This document shows positions 20,062 to 28,934 of a DNA stretch of 64,000 nucleotides, in pieces. Source of the DNA: Marispirochaeta sp. (GTDB taxonomy: Bacteria > Spirochaetota > Spirochaetia > JC444 > Marispirochaetaceae). Position numbers and translations under genes: made by a program. Each line of letters begins with the position of its first letter. Position 1 is the stretch's first letter. Below the pieces are notes generated by a model. It was not told the origin of the DNA, searched no databases, and was given only the letters and a program-made list of their open reading frames with translations. The stretch is taken from the NCBI RefSeq assembly GCF_963668165.1, contig NZ_OY764209.1, forward strand, positions 2,294,001 to 2,358,000, given 5' to 3'.

Positions 20062-20557
20062 AGTTGGATTTAACCGTCTTAGTCGTAAAGCAAGCCACCG
20101 CAAGGCGATGCTAAGGAATATGGTCACGTCATTGTTTAACTATGAGAAAATAACGACAACAAAGGCAAAGGCCCTGGAAATCCGTCGCATCGCTGAAAAA
20201 ATGATAACCCGGGCAAAGGTTGATTCTGTGCATAATCGCAGAATGGCCGCTCGATATATTTGGGACAAAGGTATTGTCAACAAGTTGTTTACTGAGATTG
20301 GTCCCAAAAATGCCAACAGAGACGGCGGTTACTGCAGAATTCTTAAGATTGGCAGCAGGAACGGAGATGCTGCAGAAATGGTAGTTATCTCTCTTGTCGA
20401 GAGTGATAATGAAGCTGAAGGCAAGACAGAAAAGCCTGCAAAAAAGAAAAAAGAGAAGGCTCCCAAAGCTGAGTCGAAGAAAACAGAGACTGAGAAAGTC
20501 ACAGCTGCGGCAGACAGCGGTGTAACGGAAGTCGGGAAAGCAGATAAAACCGAATAG
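20051..20557 (+). CDS. rplQ: 50S ribosomal protein L17
   Basis: L17 lies near the tunnel exit. The core of about 118 residues is canonical: [20 protein letters not shown], then [28 protein letters not shown], then [29 protein letters not shown] lysine, glutamate and alanine rich tail of about 50 residues follows ([14 protein letters not shown] and on), making 168 in total, longer than the usual 120-130. Such tails vary between lineages. The gene ends the ribosomal cluster and is followed by a clear terminator. Confidence 0.98.
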   Translation: MKHRVGFNRLSRKASHRKAMLRNMVTSLFNYEKITTTKAKALEIRRIAEKMITRAKVDSVHNRRMAARYIWDKGIVNKLFTEIGPKNANRDGGYCRILKIGSRNGDAAEMVVISLVESDNEAEGKTEKPAKKKKEKAPKAESKKTETEKVTAAADSGVTEVGKADKTE

Positions 20558-20574
20558 TCCGGTACTGCTTGAGT

Positions 20575-20604
20575 AAAAAAGGGGAGTTTGTCTCCCCTTT
20601 TTTT
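20575..20604 (+). terminator. intrinsic terminator of the ribosomal super-operon
   Basis: A6 (20575-20580), GGGGAG (20581-20586), a 5-base loop, CTCCCC (20592-20597) and seven T residues (20598-20604) form a textbook rho-independent terminator. It lies 18 bases after rplQ. The A-tract can extend the stem, so it could also act from the opposite strand, though no gene converges there. Confidence 0.93.
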
Positions 20605-20703
20605 GTCTTTTCTCGCTTGAGCATATTCAGTGCTCTTTACACAACAGGTTTACATACCGATAATCAATCTAGAAGAGTCTATAAGGAGCTGGTTTACTAC
20701 AGC

Positions 20704-23700
20704 ATGCGGCCCGGGAATCGAATTGCAATAAGTCTGCTCGTTACTATACTGGTGTTCACTATATTTGTATTTATGGCTTTCTCTGGCCTCTTTTCGTATA
20801 TTGAACGAACATTTTATAATAACCGCGTCAGCACAAATATTCAAACCGATCTTAAAAATAAGTCTCTTGCTATTCAGGAATTCCATAAAAACCAGCTAAA
20901 CAGATTTGTAGAAATCTTCTCGGACCCCCTGTTTTGGCAGGTGTATCGAAATAATGTCAGCAGAGAGCTTATAGAGAAAACTACCGATACTGACCGCATA
21001 TTAAAACGTGAGATACCGGGATATCTCGGATACAGGTTTATTGATGCCGATGGAAAAATCTGGTACTCAGGTTTCAACAGTGATCTGCGTGAATCAACAG
21101 CAACAAGGCGGGTGTATTTTCAATTTTCTGATGTTGAACCTGATTTGGAACTTGATGCATACATCGTTCAGGAAAATCCCTCTTTTCATATTGAATCCCA
21201 GGGACAGCGTTTTGCCTATCTTATACCAGTGAATAATCCGATAGGTGAGTACCAAGGCACACTTGTTGTCTATACAGGGTATTCAGGGTTAATGAACAAT
21301 CTTTCAGGTCGTAATCTGCTTGAGGCTGGAAGGACAGTACAGCTGGCGGGAAAAGATACATACCTGTTTAACGCTGATATAATTGACGATCAGGATAGTA
21401 GAGATGAGCTTGGAAGACGTCTGGATTCTTTTGAACAGGATTCTGGTCAGCTGCTGATAGGAAATGACGGGGTCGGTTCGTTTAATTTATTTATCCGGAA
21501 GACAAATAATTACGGGAAACTTGCATATGTTGCCGGCGCGGAAGAAGTCAGTTTAACAAAACCATTGAAAATACTCCTGCTGACCATGGTGTTTTCCACT
21601 GTTTTCCTTATTTCCTTTCTGATTTTAAGTATCCGCCAGGACGATATAGCCGTAATATCAGAACGGATAAAACGTTTTCAATATAGTTTTCTAAAAGAAT
21701 ACTTAAAAAAGAGCGATAAGATAGATCTACGGCGTTGGAGTGCTGATTTACAAAGCCAGCAGGAGATAATAAAAAATAAACTCTTGAAGGGCATACGAAA
21801 AAGTCAGTACGAGGAAGCTGCCAAAATATTCGATGAAAACTGGCACACAATTATTGAACTGCTTACTCCAGAGTCAAAAAGCAGGCAACCGGCTCTGGAT
21901 ATAAAGAATCTTGAGAATATTCTGGAAAAAGTATTAGAAAAGCAACGCAATCTTGAAACTTCCATTTCCACTCCGACATCAAACGGGAAGAAGAGAAAAA
22001 AACAGCTACAAACGAGTCAGGCACAGGATCAAACAGCCGTAATTGATAAGCCTGTTTCAGGTGCAGGCGACGGCTCAGATAATCTGGAAGAGCTTGATGA
22101 GGCAGAGGAGCCGGAAGAAGCCGAAGAGCCGGAAGAAGCCGAAGAGCTGGAAGAGGCCGAAGAGCTGGAAGAGGCAGAGGAGCCGGAAGAAGCCGAAGAG
22201 CTGGAAGAGGCCGAAGAGCTGGAAGAGCCGGAAGAGGCAGAGGAGCCGGAAGAAGCCGAAGAGCTGGAAGAGGCAGAGGAGCTGGAAGAGGCAGAGGAGC
22301 CGGAAGAAGTCGAAGAGCCGGAAGAAGCCGAAGAGCTGGAAGAAGCCGAAGAGCTGGAAGAGGCCGAAGAGCTGGAAGAGCCGGAAGAGGCAGAGGAGCC
22401 GGAAGAAGCCGAAGAGCCGGAAGAAGCCGAAGAGCTGGAAGAAGCCGAAGAGCTGGAAGAAGCCGAAGAGCTGGAAGAAGCCGAAGAGCTGGAAGAAGCC
22501 GAAGAGCTGGAAGAAGCCGAAGAGCTGGAAGAAGCCGAAGAGCTGGAAGAAGCCGAAGAGCTGGAAGAAGCCGAAGAGCTGGAAGAAGCCGAAGAGCTGG
22601 AAGAGGCAGAGGAGCCGGAAGAAGCCGAAGAGCCGGAGTCAAAAGAAGACGATATACTGTATCTGAGCGGATTTATTACCGATGAGGAAGCTTTTGATCT
22701 AGAGACCCTTTTTAACCGACCTGAGGATTTAGGTGACATTGGTGTTTTTGAAGATGCATATGAAGAAGATATTGAGGAACTTAGCGAACTCGAAGAAGAT
22801 AAAGAGGAAAACGAGGAACAGAAGATATCTGCAGAAAGTGTGGAACAGAATTTAGATGAGTTACCGGAGGCATCTGAAGATGAGATAAAGATACTAAGCG
22901 CAGATAGAAAGGTACACAGACCGGTCAAGGTTATTCCTCTGGAAACCGAACCGTTTGAAATCCTTGACGAACTTCCTGATACCTCAACTGAAGAAGAGCC
23001 TGTGCCTTTAACAGAACTTGAGACGAACCAGATAGAAGGCCTTACGTATGGTCGAATCGAGAGCGATTTTACCTACCCACCGGTGAGTGATTCCGCAGTA
23101 ACCTCGATACATGAGGACATCTCGTCACAGGGACTTTTGATAGGCACAATGGAAACGGTCGATATCGATAAACTTGTGCAAAGAGCTAAAACTCCGGGTT
23201 TCGTAGAAATTTATCCTTTTGCAGCTATAGTTGAGCAGCTTTCCGATCCAAAAACAGCTGAAGAAGCAATCGAGGAGAAGGATGGCGTTTTCAGGATAAA
23301 GGAATCTGTCTATGCAGCCAGAAAAAGGAACTCCGGTCGCAGCAAAAACGAGTTTAAAGTGCTGGTAGATTCCGTTTTGAAGAGTGATTCTGAGCGCGAA
23401 AGCATTGATTCCATATTTGGTCTCGGATCAGTTGATCTTGATCTTTCACCAGCCGATCGGGAACACTATGGAACAAGCAGGGAAGATTTCCGTGGTGAAA
23501 CAGATGAACGCCTGTTATCTGAAAAGGGATTCAATTACGATGTCTATCTCCGAGACTTCAAAGCTGGGCAAATCGGCATAATGAAATCTCTAATGCGCAT
23601 CTCCGCTCAATGTAATGCAGTATATGCCTCCATACTCGGTTTTGACGAAACCGGGCTGGCCTCACAATATTCTCTTGGAATGGACGAAGAGGCCAGCAGA

Positions 23701-23955
23701 AAGTTAAGATTTCAGAAAAATGAGGAGCTTTTTCCTGTATTCCTGAATTACAGGCTGATTTTCTTACTGAAATCGACTACCGGTATTCCATTCTTCGATT
23801 CCCGTTTCGATGAGAGGGGTAGACATTTCATCGACGGACACCTCTTTATTCCTGCAATTCATAATAATATGCCGGTTTACATCTATCTGTCTCTGAAGCA
23901 GAGGAAGGATTCCATAAAGTTCTACATTGATACCCTTCAACAACTTACTCAATGA
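20704..23955 (+). CDS. membrane protein with Glu-rich repeat, unknown function
   Basis: I do not recognise this gene. From the ATG at 20704 it encodes 1083 residues. A membrane segment at about residues 5-30 and another at 285-309 enclose an outer domain of about 250 residues that resembles Cache-type sensor domains (RFIDADGKIWYSGFNSDLRE). After the second segment come a charged cytoplasmic helix region, a Glu/Ala/Leu/Pro repeat (about 462-645), an acidic region, and a C-terminal globular domain (about 945-1083) that might be GAF-like; no kinase, cyclase or methyl-accepting domain is seen. An in-frame TTG at 20569 is rejected because it lies in the rplQ terminator. AAGGAG at 20683-20688 is 15 bases from the ATG, a long spacing. 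Confidence 0.8.
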   Translation: MRPGNRIAISLLVTILVFTIFVFMAFSGLFSYIERTFYNNRVSTNIQTDLKNKSLAIQEFHKNQLNRFVEIFSDPLFWQVYRNNVSRELIEKTTDTDRILKREIPGYLGYRFIDADGKIWYSGFNSDLRESTATRRVYFQFSDVEPDLELDAYIVQENPSFHIESQGQRFAYLIPVNNPIGEYQGTLVVYTGYSGLMNNLSGRNLLEAGRTVQLAGKDTYLFNADIIDDQDSRDELGRRLDSFEQDSGQLLIGNDGVGSFNLFIRKTNNYGKLAYVAGAEEVSLTKPLKILLLTMVFSTVFLISFLILSIRQDDIAVISERIKRFQYSFLKEYLKKSDKIDLRRWSADLQSQQEIIKNKLLKGIRKSQYEEAAKIFDENWHTIIELLTPESKSRQPALDIKNLENILEKVLEKQRNLETSISTPTSNGKKRKKQLQTSQAQDQTAVIDKPVSGAGDGSDNLEELDEAEEPEEAEEPEEAEELEEAEELEEAEEPEEAEELEEAEELEEPEEAEEPEEAEELEEAEELEEAEEPEEVEEPEEAEELEEAEELEEAEELEEPEEAEEPEEAEEPEEAEELEEAEELEEAEELEEAEELEEAEELEEAEELEEAEELEEAEELEEAEELEEAEELEEAEEPEEAEEPESKEDDILYLSGFITDEEAFDLETLFNRPEDLGDIGVFEDAYEEDIEELSELEEDKEENEEQKISAESVEQNLDELPEASEDEIKILSADRKVHRPVKVIPLETEPFEILDELPDTSTEEEPVPLTELETNQIEGLTYGRIESDFTYPPVSDSAVTSIHEDISSQGLLIGTMETVDIDKLVQRAKTPGFVEIYPFAAIVEQLSDPKTAEEAIEEKDGVFRIKESVYAARKRNSGRSKNEFKVLVDSVLKSDSERESIDSIFGLGSVDLDLSPADREHYGTSREDFRGETDERLLSEKGFNYDVYLRDFKAGQIGIMKSLMRISAQCNAVYASILGFDETGLASQYSLGMDEEASRKLRFQKNEELFPVFLNYRLIFLLKSTTGIPFFDSRFDERGRHFIDGHLFIPAIHNNMPVYIYLSLKQRKDSIKFYIDTLQQLTQ
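22087..22638 (+). repeat. 18-base tandem repeat coding for EELEEA/EEPEEA units
   Basis: About 30 hexapeptide units of the form E-E-(L/P)-E-E-(A) are encoded. Between about 22431 and 22612 some ten 18-base copies of gaagaagccgaagagctg are almost identical. The upstream copies vary between gcc/gca and ctg/ccg codons, often in a higher-order order of units. The repeat keeps the frame, consistent with selection for protein, while its near identity implies recent expansion by slippage or unequal crossing. Long open frames on the other strand and frame here are by-products of the repeat. Confidence 0.95.
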
Positions 23956-23990
23956 ACATTTCTGATAATCGTTCTCGATTCCATATTTGC

Positions 23991-24018
23991 TTGACAAATG
24001 TGTTGCGATATTTATAAT
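23991..24018 (+). promoter_or_regulatory. promoter of rny
   Basis: TTGACA (23991-23996) and TATAAT (24013-24018) are both perfect matches, with a 16-base spacer, 31 bases before the rny ATG. GGAGGAAG gives a strong ribosome binding site within the leader. Confidence 0.85.
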
Positions 24019-24049
24019 TAAGCGTACATTTGTATCTGGAGGAAGAAGC

Positions 24050-25579
24050 ATGAACGCACTGATGGTCGTTATTCTTCCTCTCGTAGGTATAATTCTAGGT
24101 TGGACTATAAGATGGGTATATGCCCGATTCCAGCTTTCTTCTGTTGAGCAGAAAGCTGAGCGTTTGAGTCAAGATGCCATACGGGAAGCTGAAGCACGAA
24201 AAAGAGAGCTTCTGCTTGAAACGAAAGATCAACTCCTAAAAGAGAGGAACCAGCAGGAGCGTGAATTTCGAGAAAGAAGAAGCGAATTGCAGCGCCTTGA
24301 CAGGCGACTGCAACAACGTGAAGAAAATCTAGAAAAAAAACAGAGTCTGCTTGAACGACAAAAGCAGGATCTCACCGATCGAGAGGAAAAGATAGCAGGA
24401 GAAGAGGCACAAATTGCACAAAAACTTGAGCAATGGCGCGATGAATTAGAAAAAATAGCCGGATTGACGTCGGAAGAAGCAAAAAAGATAATAATCGGCT
24501 CCATGGAAAACGAGGCCAGGCACGATGCCCAGCTGATTATCAATAAAATCGAGCAGGAAGCGATAAGTACCGCAGAAAAGAAATCCCGGGATATTCTTAT
24601 TACAACGATCCAGCGCCTTGCCACTGAGGTCAGTTCGGAGGTGACTATAGCATCAGTTTCACTGCCGAATGACGAAATGAAAGGCAGGATAATCGGCCGT
24701 GAGGGAAGGAATATCCGGACCCTTGAGACTCTTACCGGGGTGGATGTTATAATTGACGATACGCCCGAGGCGGTTGTGATTTCCTGTTTTGATCCTATAC
24801 GTAAAGAGATTGCCCGGCGTTCCCTCGAAAGGCTTATAACCGATGGCAGGATACATCCCGCCAGAATAGAAGAGGTTGTGCAGAAGGTTACAAAGGAGAT
24901 CAGCCAGATCATCTATGACGAGGGTGAAAAGGTGCTCTTTGATCTGGGTATCCATAACATGAGTCAGGAGTGTATTCGGGCACTGGGCAGGCTGCACTTC
25001 AGGACCAGCTACGGGCAGAATGTGCTGAACCACTCCAAAGAGGTAGCTGTTCTTTCCGGTATGCTTGCCGGGGAGGTCGGCGCTGACAAGGAGATTGCCA
25101 AACGGGGGGCTCTTCTTCACGATATCGGCAAGGGTATTGAGACCGACGGTGACGCCAACCATGCGGAACTGGGTATGGAACTTGCACGGAAAAACGGCGA
25201 AGACCCGCGGGTTATCAACGCGATTGGATCCCACCATAATGATGTGGAGCCCAACTGTATTGAATCGGTCCTGGTGCAGATTGCGGATGCAATTTCAGCC
25301 GCCCGCCCCGGAGCCCGGCGTGAAACGCTGGACAACTACATCAAGAGGCTCGAAAATCTCGAGCGGATTGCCGGAGAGTTTGACGGTGTAGAAAAGACCT
25401 TTGCCATCCAGGCCGGCCGCGAACTGCGGATTATGGTGAACAACGACCGTATCAGCGATGATAAGGCTAAAGAGCTGGCTAAGGATATAGCAAAGAAGAT
25501 TGAGTCTGAATTGCGCTATCCCGGACGCATAAAGGTAACAATAATACGTGAGACCCGGGTTGTTGAATATGCCCGCTGA
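24050..25579 (+). CDS. rny: ribonuclease Y
   Basis: RNase Y is a membrane-anchored endoribonuclease that starts mRNA decay. The ATG at 24050 follows GGAGGAAGAAGC; an upstream frame start at 23987 falls in the promoter and is rejected. The 509-residue protein has an N-terminal membrane helix (residues 3-22), and a long coiled coil (about 25-170) rich in E, R, K and Q. A KH domain follows (KGRIIGREGRNIRTLETLTGV, about 205-225), then an HD domain with the metal-binding LLHDIGKGIETDGDANHAELG (about 352-372). All domains of the family are complete. ymdB follows, as in Bacillus subtilis. Confidence 0.98.
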   Translation: MNALMVVILPLVGIILGWTIRWVYARFQLSSVEQKAERLSQDAIREAEARKRELLLETKDQLLKERNQQEREFRERRSELQRLDRRLQQREENLEKKQSLLERQKQDLTDREEKIAGEEAQIAQKLEQWRDELEKIAGLTSEEAKKIIIGSMENEARHDAQLIINKIEQEAISTAEKKSRDILITTIQRLATEVSSEVTIASVSLPNDEMKGRIIGREGRNIRTLETLTGVDVIIDDTPEAVVISCFDPIRKEIARRSLERLITDGRIHPARIEEVVQKVTKEISQIIYDEGEKVLFDLGIHNMSQECIRALGRLHFRTSYGQNVLNHSKEVAVLSGMLAGEVGADKEIAKRGALLHDIGKGIETDGDANHAELGMELARKNGEDPRVINAIGSHHNDVEPNCIESVLVQIADAISAARPGARRETLDNYIKRLENLERIAGEFDGVEKTFAIQAGRELRIMVNNDRISDDKAKELAKDIAKKIESELRYPGRIKVTIIRETRVVEYAR

Positions 25580-25613
25580 TCCCAGGTAGAGACGAAAGGA
25601 TAATCATCAATTG

Positions 25614-26408
25614 ATGGCACAGCATGTAAATGCTCTGATTCTCGGTGACATAGTCGGACAGCCGGGAATCAGGGCTGTTTTTATTCATTTGAAGCAGTTG
25701 ATTCGGGATACCGGGGCGGACCTGGTGATCGCCAATGGGGAGAACTCGGCCGACGGTTTTGGTATTACACCCCAGATCGTGGACCAGCTTTTCTCGTGCG
25801 GCGTGGACGTTATTACCACAGGTAACCACGTATGGCAGAAGCGGGAGATTATTAACTCACTTGAAAATTCAGACCGTATTTTGCGCCCGGCGAACTATCC
25901 TCCCGGCGCTCCCGGTAAAGGTGTTACAAAAATCGATGTAAAGGGAATACCTGTTGCGGTAATTAACCTGCAGGGAAGGCAGCATATGTACTCCCTGGAT
26001 TGTCCCTTTCGCAGCGCCGATGAAATACTGAAGAAACTGGATGGTAAAGCGAAGATCAGAATAATCGATTTTCATGCCGAAGAGGTCATGGAAAAAGAGG
26101 CGCTGGCCTACTACTTGAATGGCCGGGTGTCCGCTGTTCTGGGTACCCATACCCATATTCAAACTGCTGATGAGCGTATACTCTCCGATGGAACGGCCTA
26201 CATAACTGACATTGGCATGACCGGACCTGCCCGAAGCGTAATTGGGGTAAATCTGGAGACTGCTATAGAACGATCTTTGACCCAGATGCCTTTAAAGATG
26301 GCGGTTGCTGATATGGAAGCCTGCATACGGGGTGTGCATCTGCGCATTGATGGGGAAAACGGGAGATGCGTCGAGATAAATAGAATATTTATCGAGTCGA
26401 GCCTCTGA
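25614..26408 (+). CDS. ymdB: YmdB-family metallophosphoesterase
   Basis: Members of this family are dimetal phosphodiesterases; Bacillus YmdB hydrolyses 2',3'-cyclic AMP and affects biofilm and sporulation choice. The 264-residue product has the metal motifs in order: LILGDIVGQPG (about residue 10), NGENSADGFGIT (about 42-53), TGNHVWQKREI (about 68-78), DFHAEEVMEKEA (about 146-157) and LGTHTHIQTADE (about 174-185). Start is ATG 25614 or the TTG just before it. It follows rny by 34 bases, the gene pair conserved in Firmicutes, and probably shares its promoter. Confidence 0.93.
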   Translation: MAQHVNALILGDIVGQPGIRAVFIHLKQLIRDTGADLVIANGENSADGFGITPQIVDQLFSCGVDVITTGNHVWQKREIINSLENSDRILRPANYPPGAPGKGVTKIDVKGIPVAVINLQGRQHMYSLDCPFRSADEILKKLDGKAKIRIIDFHAEEVMEKEALAYYLNGRVSAVLGTHTHIQTADERILSDGTAYITDIGMTGPARSVIGVNLETAIERSLTQMPLKMAVADMEACIRGVHLRIDGENGRCVEINRIFIESSL

Positions 26409-26414
26409 TACGCC

Positions 26415-27224
26415 ATGGCTGCTTCTCGGCGAGGGTCAGGAAAAGTACCTCTTCTGCAGCTTCTTTGCCGCAAGTTTCCGGAACTGACCAGGGAAGAACT
26501 CTACGCGCGGTTGTTGTGCGGTGAGGTAAGGGTCGGCAGCGGCATTGAAAAGGATCCGAAGGCTCTGGTCAATCCAGCGGCGGATATAAGCTTTGTTTTC
26601 CGCCGTTATGTAAGCCGGGGCGGAGAGAAGCTGGAATCCGCTTTTAAGAATCTGCAGTTTCCTGTTTCCGGAAAAATTTTTATTGACGCCGGCTCTTCCA
26701 CCGGGGGCTTTACCCATTTCCTGCTGCTCCATGGGGCCCGGGCAGTCCATGCGGTGGATGTCGGTTATAATCAGCTTGATTACCGGCTGCGGAACGATCC
26801 GCGGGTAATAGTCCATGAGCGTACCAATATTCAATCTTTATCATCCCTCGATCCGGGACCCCATGCCGCTGTGGGGGACCTCTCCTTTCGTTCTTTACGG
26901 GGAGTCGTGGGGCATATACTTTCTCTTACTCAGGAAGAGTGGGGTGTCTTTCTTTTGAAGCCGCAGTTTGAGATTACCGATCCCGCTGAAGATTTCTGCG
27001 GTGTAGTGCATGATGCTGCTACCCTGAAGCGTACGTTACAGAGCACACTGCTCTCCCTGGCCGAAGAATCGATCCGGACTGAGGCCATGTGTGCCGCGGG
27101 GATCCGGGGCCGCAAGGGCAACCAGGAGTATATGGTTTTATTGCGAAGAGATGGATCTGGTACTGTACAGGAACGCTCCGGCCGGGTTATGCATCTGGTC
27201 CATGATATATTGACGGAGCCCTGA
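26415..27224 (+). CDS. tlyA: TlyA-type rRNA 2'-O-methyltransferase
   Basis: TlyA proteins methylate rRNA 2'-hydroxyls (C1920/C1409 in mycobacteria); they were first called hemolysins. The 269-residue product has an N-terminal S4 RNA-binding domain (LLCRKFPELTREELYARLLCG, about 12-35) and an FtsJ/RrmJ-like Rossmann domain. Visible motifs are YVSRGGEKLE, the SAM-binding DAGSSTGGFTHFLL (about 92-105), DLSFRSL and LLKPQFE, a plausible K-D-K-E set. It begins 6 bases after ymdB, so the three genes rny-ymdB-tlyA likely form one RNA-metabolism operon. Confidence 0.92.
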   Translation: MAASRRGSGKVPLLQLLCRKFPELTREELYARLLCGEVRVGSGIEKDPKALVNPAADISFVFRRYVSRGGEKLESAFKNLQFPVSGKIFIDAGSSTGGFTHFLLLHGARAVHAVDVGYNQLDYRLRNDPRVIVHERTNIQSLSSLDPGPHAAVGDLSFRSLRGVVGHILSLTQEEWGVFLLKPQFEITDPAEDFCGVVHDAATLKRTLQSTLLSLAEESIRTEAMCAAGIRGRKGNQEYMVLLRRDGSGTVQERSGRVMHLVHDILTEP

Positions 27225-27273
27225 CCTGTTGTTCATTCTGGTGTGTTTACTGTCTTTTTTACGGTTCCTGAAT

Positions 27274-27279
27274 TATAAT
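27274..27279 (+). promoter_or_regulatory. -10 element before the methyltransferase gene
   Basis: A perfect TATAAT at 27274-27279 lies 19 bases before the ATG at 27299. No good -35 is seen at 17 bases (TGTCTT). GGTGG gives a ribosome binding site. Confidence 0.4.
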
Positions 27280-27298
27280 TTGTTTTGGTGGCAAAAAT

Positions 27299-28063
27299 AT
27301 GAAACAATGGTATGAAGCCTTATTCGAGAATTACGCCGAAAGCTATGACCGGGAGACCTTTACCCGGGGGACTCTCGGGGAATGCGACTTCATTGAAGCC
27401 GAGCTCTCTGCTGACAAATCAAAAAGAATCGTCGATATAGGCTGCGGGACCGGCCGCCACAGCATAGAGTTGGCAAAACGCGGTTATAAAATAACCGGGG
27501 TGGATCTTTCCGTTTCCATGCTGGAAAGGGCACGTCAAAAAGCCGGAGAAGCCGGAGTACAGATCACGTTTCTGCAGCATGATGCGCGTAAACTCCCTTT
27601 TGAGGGAAATTTTGATGTGGCGCTTATGCTGTGTGAGGGCGGTTTTCCCCTGATGGAAACCGATGAAATGAATTTCGAAATCCTCAGGAATGTGCGGCGT
27701 GCCCTGGTCCCCGGCGGGAAGCTTATCTTTACCACCCTGAACGGCCTTTTCCCTCTGTTCAACTCGGTGGAGCAGTTCTGCGCCGCCGAGTCTTCCAATG
27801 ACAACGCAGCATATCGGCAGAACTCCTTTAATCTTATGACTTTCCGGGACCATAATATTACCGAGATAGTTGACGATAACGGTAATAAGCAGATTCTGGA
27901 CTGCAACGAGCGTTATTATGTTCCCAGCGAAATTACCTGGCTGCTGAAAAGCCTTGACTTTGTTTCCATCGACATCTTCGCCGCCAGGCTTGGTGAGTTC
28001 TCCAGACAGCATGTTCTGACCAAAGATGATTTTGAGATGCTCGTTATAGCAAAACTCGATTGA
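27299..28063 (+). CDS. class I SAM-dependent methyltransferase, substrate unknown
   Basis: A single Rossmann-type methyltransferase domain of 254 residues. Motif I is VDIGCGTGRHSIELAKRGY (about residues 45-63), the acidic ribose binder is ITGVDLSVSMLERAR (about 65-79), the motif with HDARKLPFEG is near 97, and LCEGGFPLM lies near 115. The wider family includes small-molecule methyltransferases, and nothing visible defines the acceptor. The ATG at 27299 follows TGGTGG. It is monocistronic between tlyA and a convergent GerMN gene. Confidence 0.88.
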   Translation: MKQWYEALFENYAESYDRETFTRGTLGECDFIEAELSADKSKRIVDIGCGTGRHSIELAKRGYKITGVDLSVSMLERARQKAGEAGVQITFLQHDARKLPFEGNFDVALMLCEGGFPLMETDEMNFEILRNVRRALVPGGKLIFTTLNGLFPLFNSVEQFCAAESSNDNAAYRQNSFNLMTFRDHNITEIVDDNGNKQILDCNERYYVPSEITWLLKSLDFVSIDIFAARLGEFSRQHVLTKDDFEMLVIAKLD

Positions 28064-28088
28064 AGATAATCGGGGATTCAGGGGTTGA

Positions 28089-28865
28089 TTAGAGATCCTC
28101 TCTTCCCAAAGGTTTTCCTATGTAAAGACCTTCCGGGTTCAGATACTGCTGTTTTACCCCTTCAATAAGGAACTGTACCCGGTCTACAGTAGGAAACTCC
28201 GTGGCAGTGTAGATAAGCTGTTTAAGCTGGAGTACAGCTCCCTCGTAACCGAAGGTGTTAAAGCGGAAGGCTTCGGTCATATCGATATACGCAATACCGT
28301 CTTTTACCGCCACGGATTTGATTTTTGCTTCTCCGGGTACAAGGCTTAGCAGATTCTGGTTCAGTTCAGAAGAGGACGGCCCCTCTAACAGTGCTTTGAG
28401 TGTATCCGTCAGTGGAGAATCGGTGTAATAAATAGGACGCACAACTCGCCGCAACTCACCGGAGGTGCCGTCATGAAAAACGAAGTACAGAGTGGCCCTG
28501 CGCAGCCTTTTTGTCTGTGTTTCCGTTTTCGGTGAAGGTTCCTGCTGCTGAGTTGATGACTCCTGCGGTACAAGCTCCAGGGCGACAAACGAATCCTCCT
28601 CCCTCCGGTCACTTTCTTCGCTTGTTTCCGGCTGTGCCGGTTCAGGAATGCTCTGTTGCTCCGGTTTCTCCTCCGCCTGAGGCTTCTCAGCTTCGGTCGA
28701 TTCTATCTGCGGTTTTTCCTGAACGGTGCTCAGAACATCTATAAATCCTGTCGCTTCCAGCACGTGTTCAATACGTCTGCGGTTAAAGAGGAATATTACC
28801 AGTATCAGCAGGATCAGGGCGATCCAGAATAAACATCCCAGAGATGCTTTTCGTTTTCTCTTCAT
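28089..28865 (-). CDS. GerMN domain-containing membrane-anchored protein
   Basis: The 258-residue protein starts MKRKRKASLGCLFWIALILL with one N-terminal membrane anchor (about 9-26). A Glu/Pro/Gln/Ser-rich spacer follows (about 50-120), and then a C-terminal GerMN domain (about 130-258: RRATLYFVFHDG, LTDTLKALLEGPSSSELNQNLLS, VKDGIAYIDMTEAFRFNT). GerMN domains occur in spore germination protein GerM and in envelope lipoproteins; the function here is unknown, but an outside-facing role is likely. There is no ribosome binding site, and a GATAAT lies 6 bases before the ATG with a weak -35, so a leaderless start is possible. Divergent from ptsI. Confidence 0.85.
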   Translation of the reverse strand: MKRKRKASLGCLFWIALILLILVIFLFNRRRIEHVLEATGFIDVLSTVQEKPQIESTEAEKPQAEEKPEQQSIPEPAQPETSEESDRREEDSFVALELVPQESSTQQQEPSPKTETQTKRLRRATLYFVFHDGTSGELRRVVRPIYYTDSPLTDTLKALLEGPSSSELNQNLLSLVPGEAKIKSVAVKDGIAYIDMTEAFRFNTFGYEGAVLQLKQLIYTATEFPTVDRVQFLIEGVKQQYLNPEGLYIGKPLGREDL

Positions 28866-28896
28866 AGGCTCATTATCGACAACCAGTGTATGATAT

Positions 28897-28925
28897 TTGA
28901 CAGTAGCCTGAAAAGAGCGTATAGT
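28897..28925 (+). promoter_or_regulatory. ptsI promoter, 9 bases before the start codon
   Basis: TTGACA at 28897-28902, a 17-base spacer and TATAGT at 28920-28925 form a strong promoter. The first start codon compatible with the family (28935) lies 9 bases after the -10 box, so transcription would begin at or within a few bases of the ATG. Confidence 0.8.
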
Positions 28926-28934
28926 GATCCCTGC

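Noticed and set aside
22043-22666. Plus-strand frame with a Lys-Lys-Pro-Lys-Ser-Trp repeat
   Set aside because: It is a second frame of the same tandem repeat; no start signal and no features beyond the repeat.
21863-22928. Long minus-strand frames of Leu-Pro-Ala-Leu-Arg and Ala-Ser-Ser-Ser repeats opposite the Glu-rich repeat
   Set aside because: They are the complement of the 18-base repeat and of the flanking region; no ribosome binding site or independent family motif is present, and the plus-strand gene has membrane and domain features.
28890-28934. Upstream ATG for ptsI
   Set aside because: It lies 5' of the promoter -35, so the transcript would not include it; the family start at 28935 fits.
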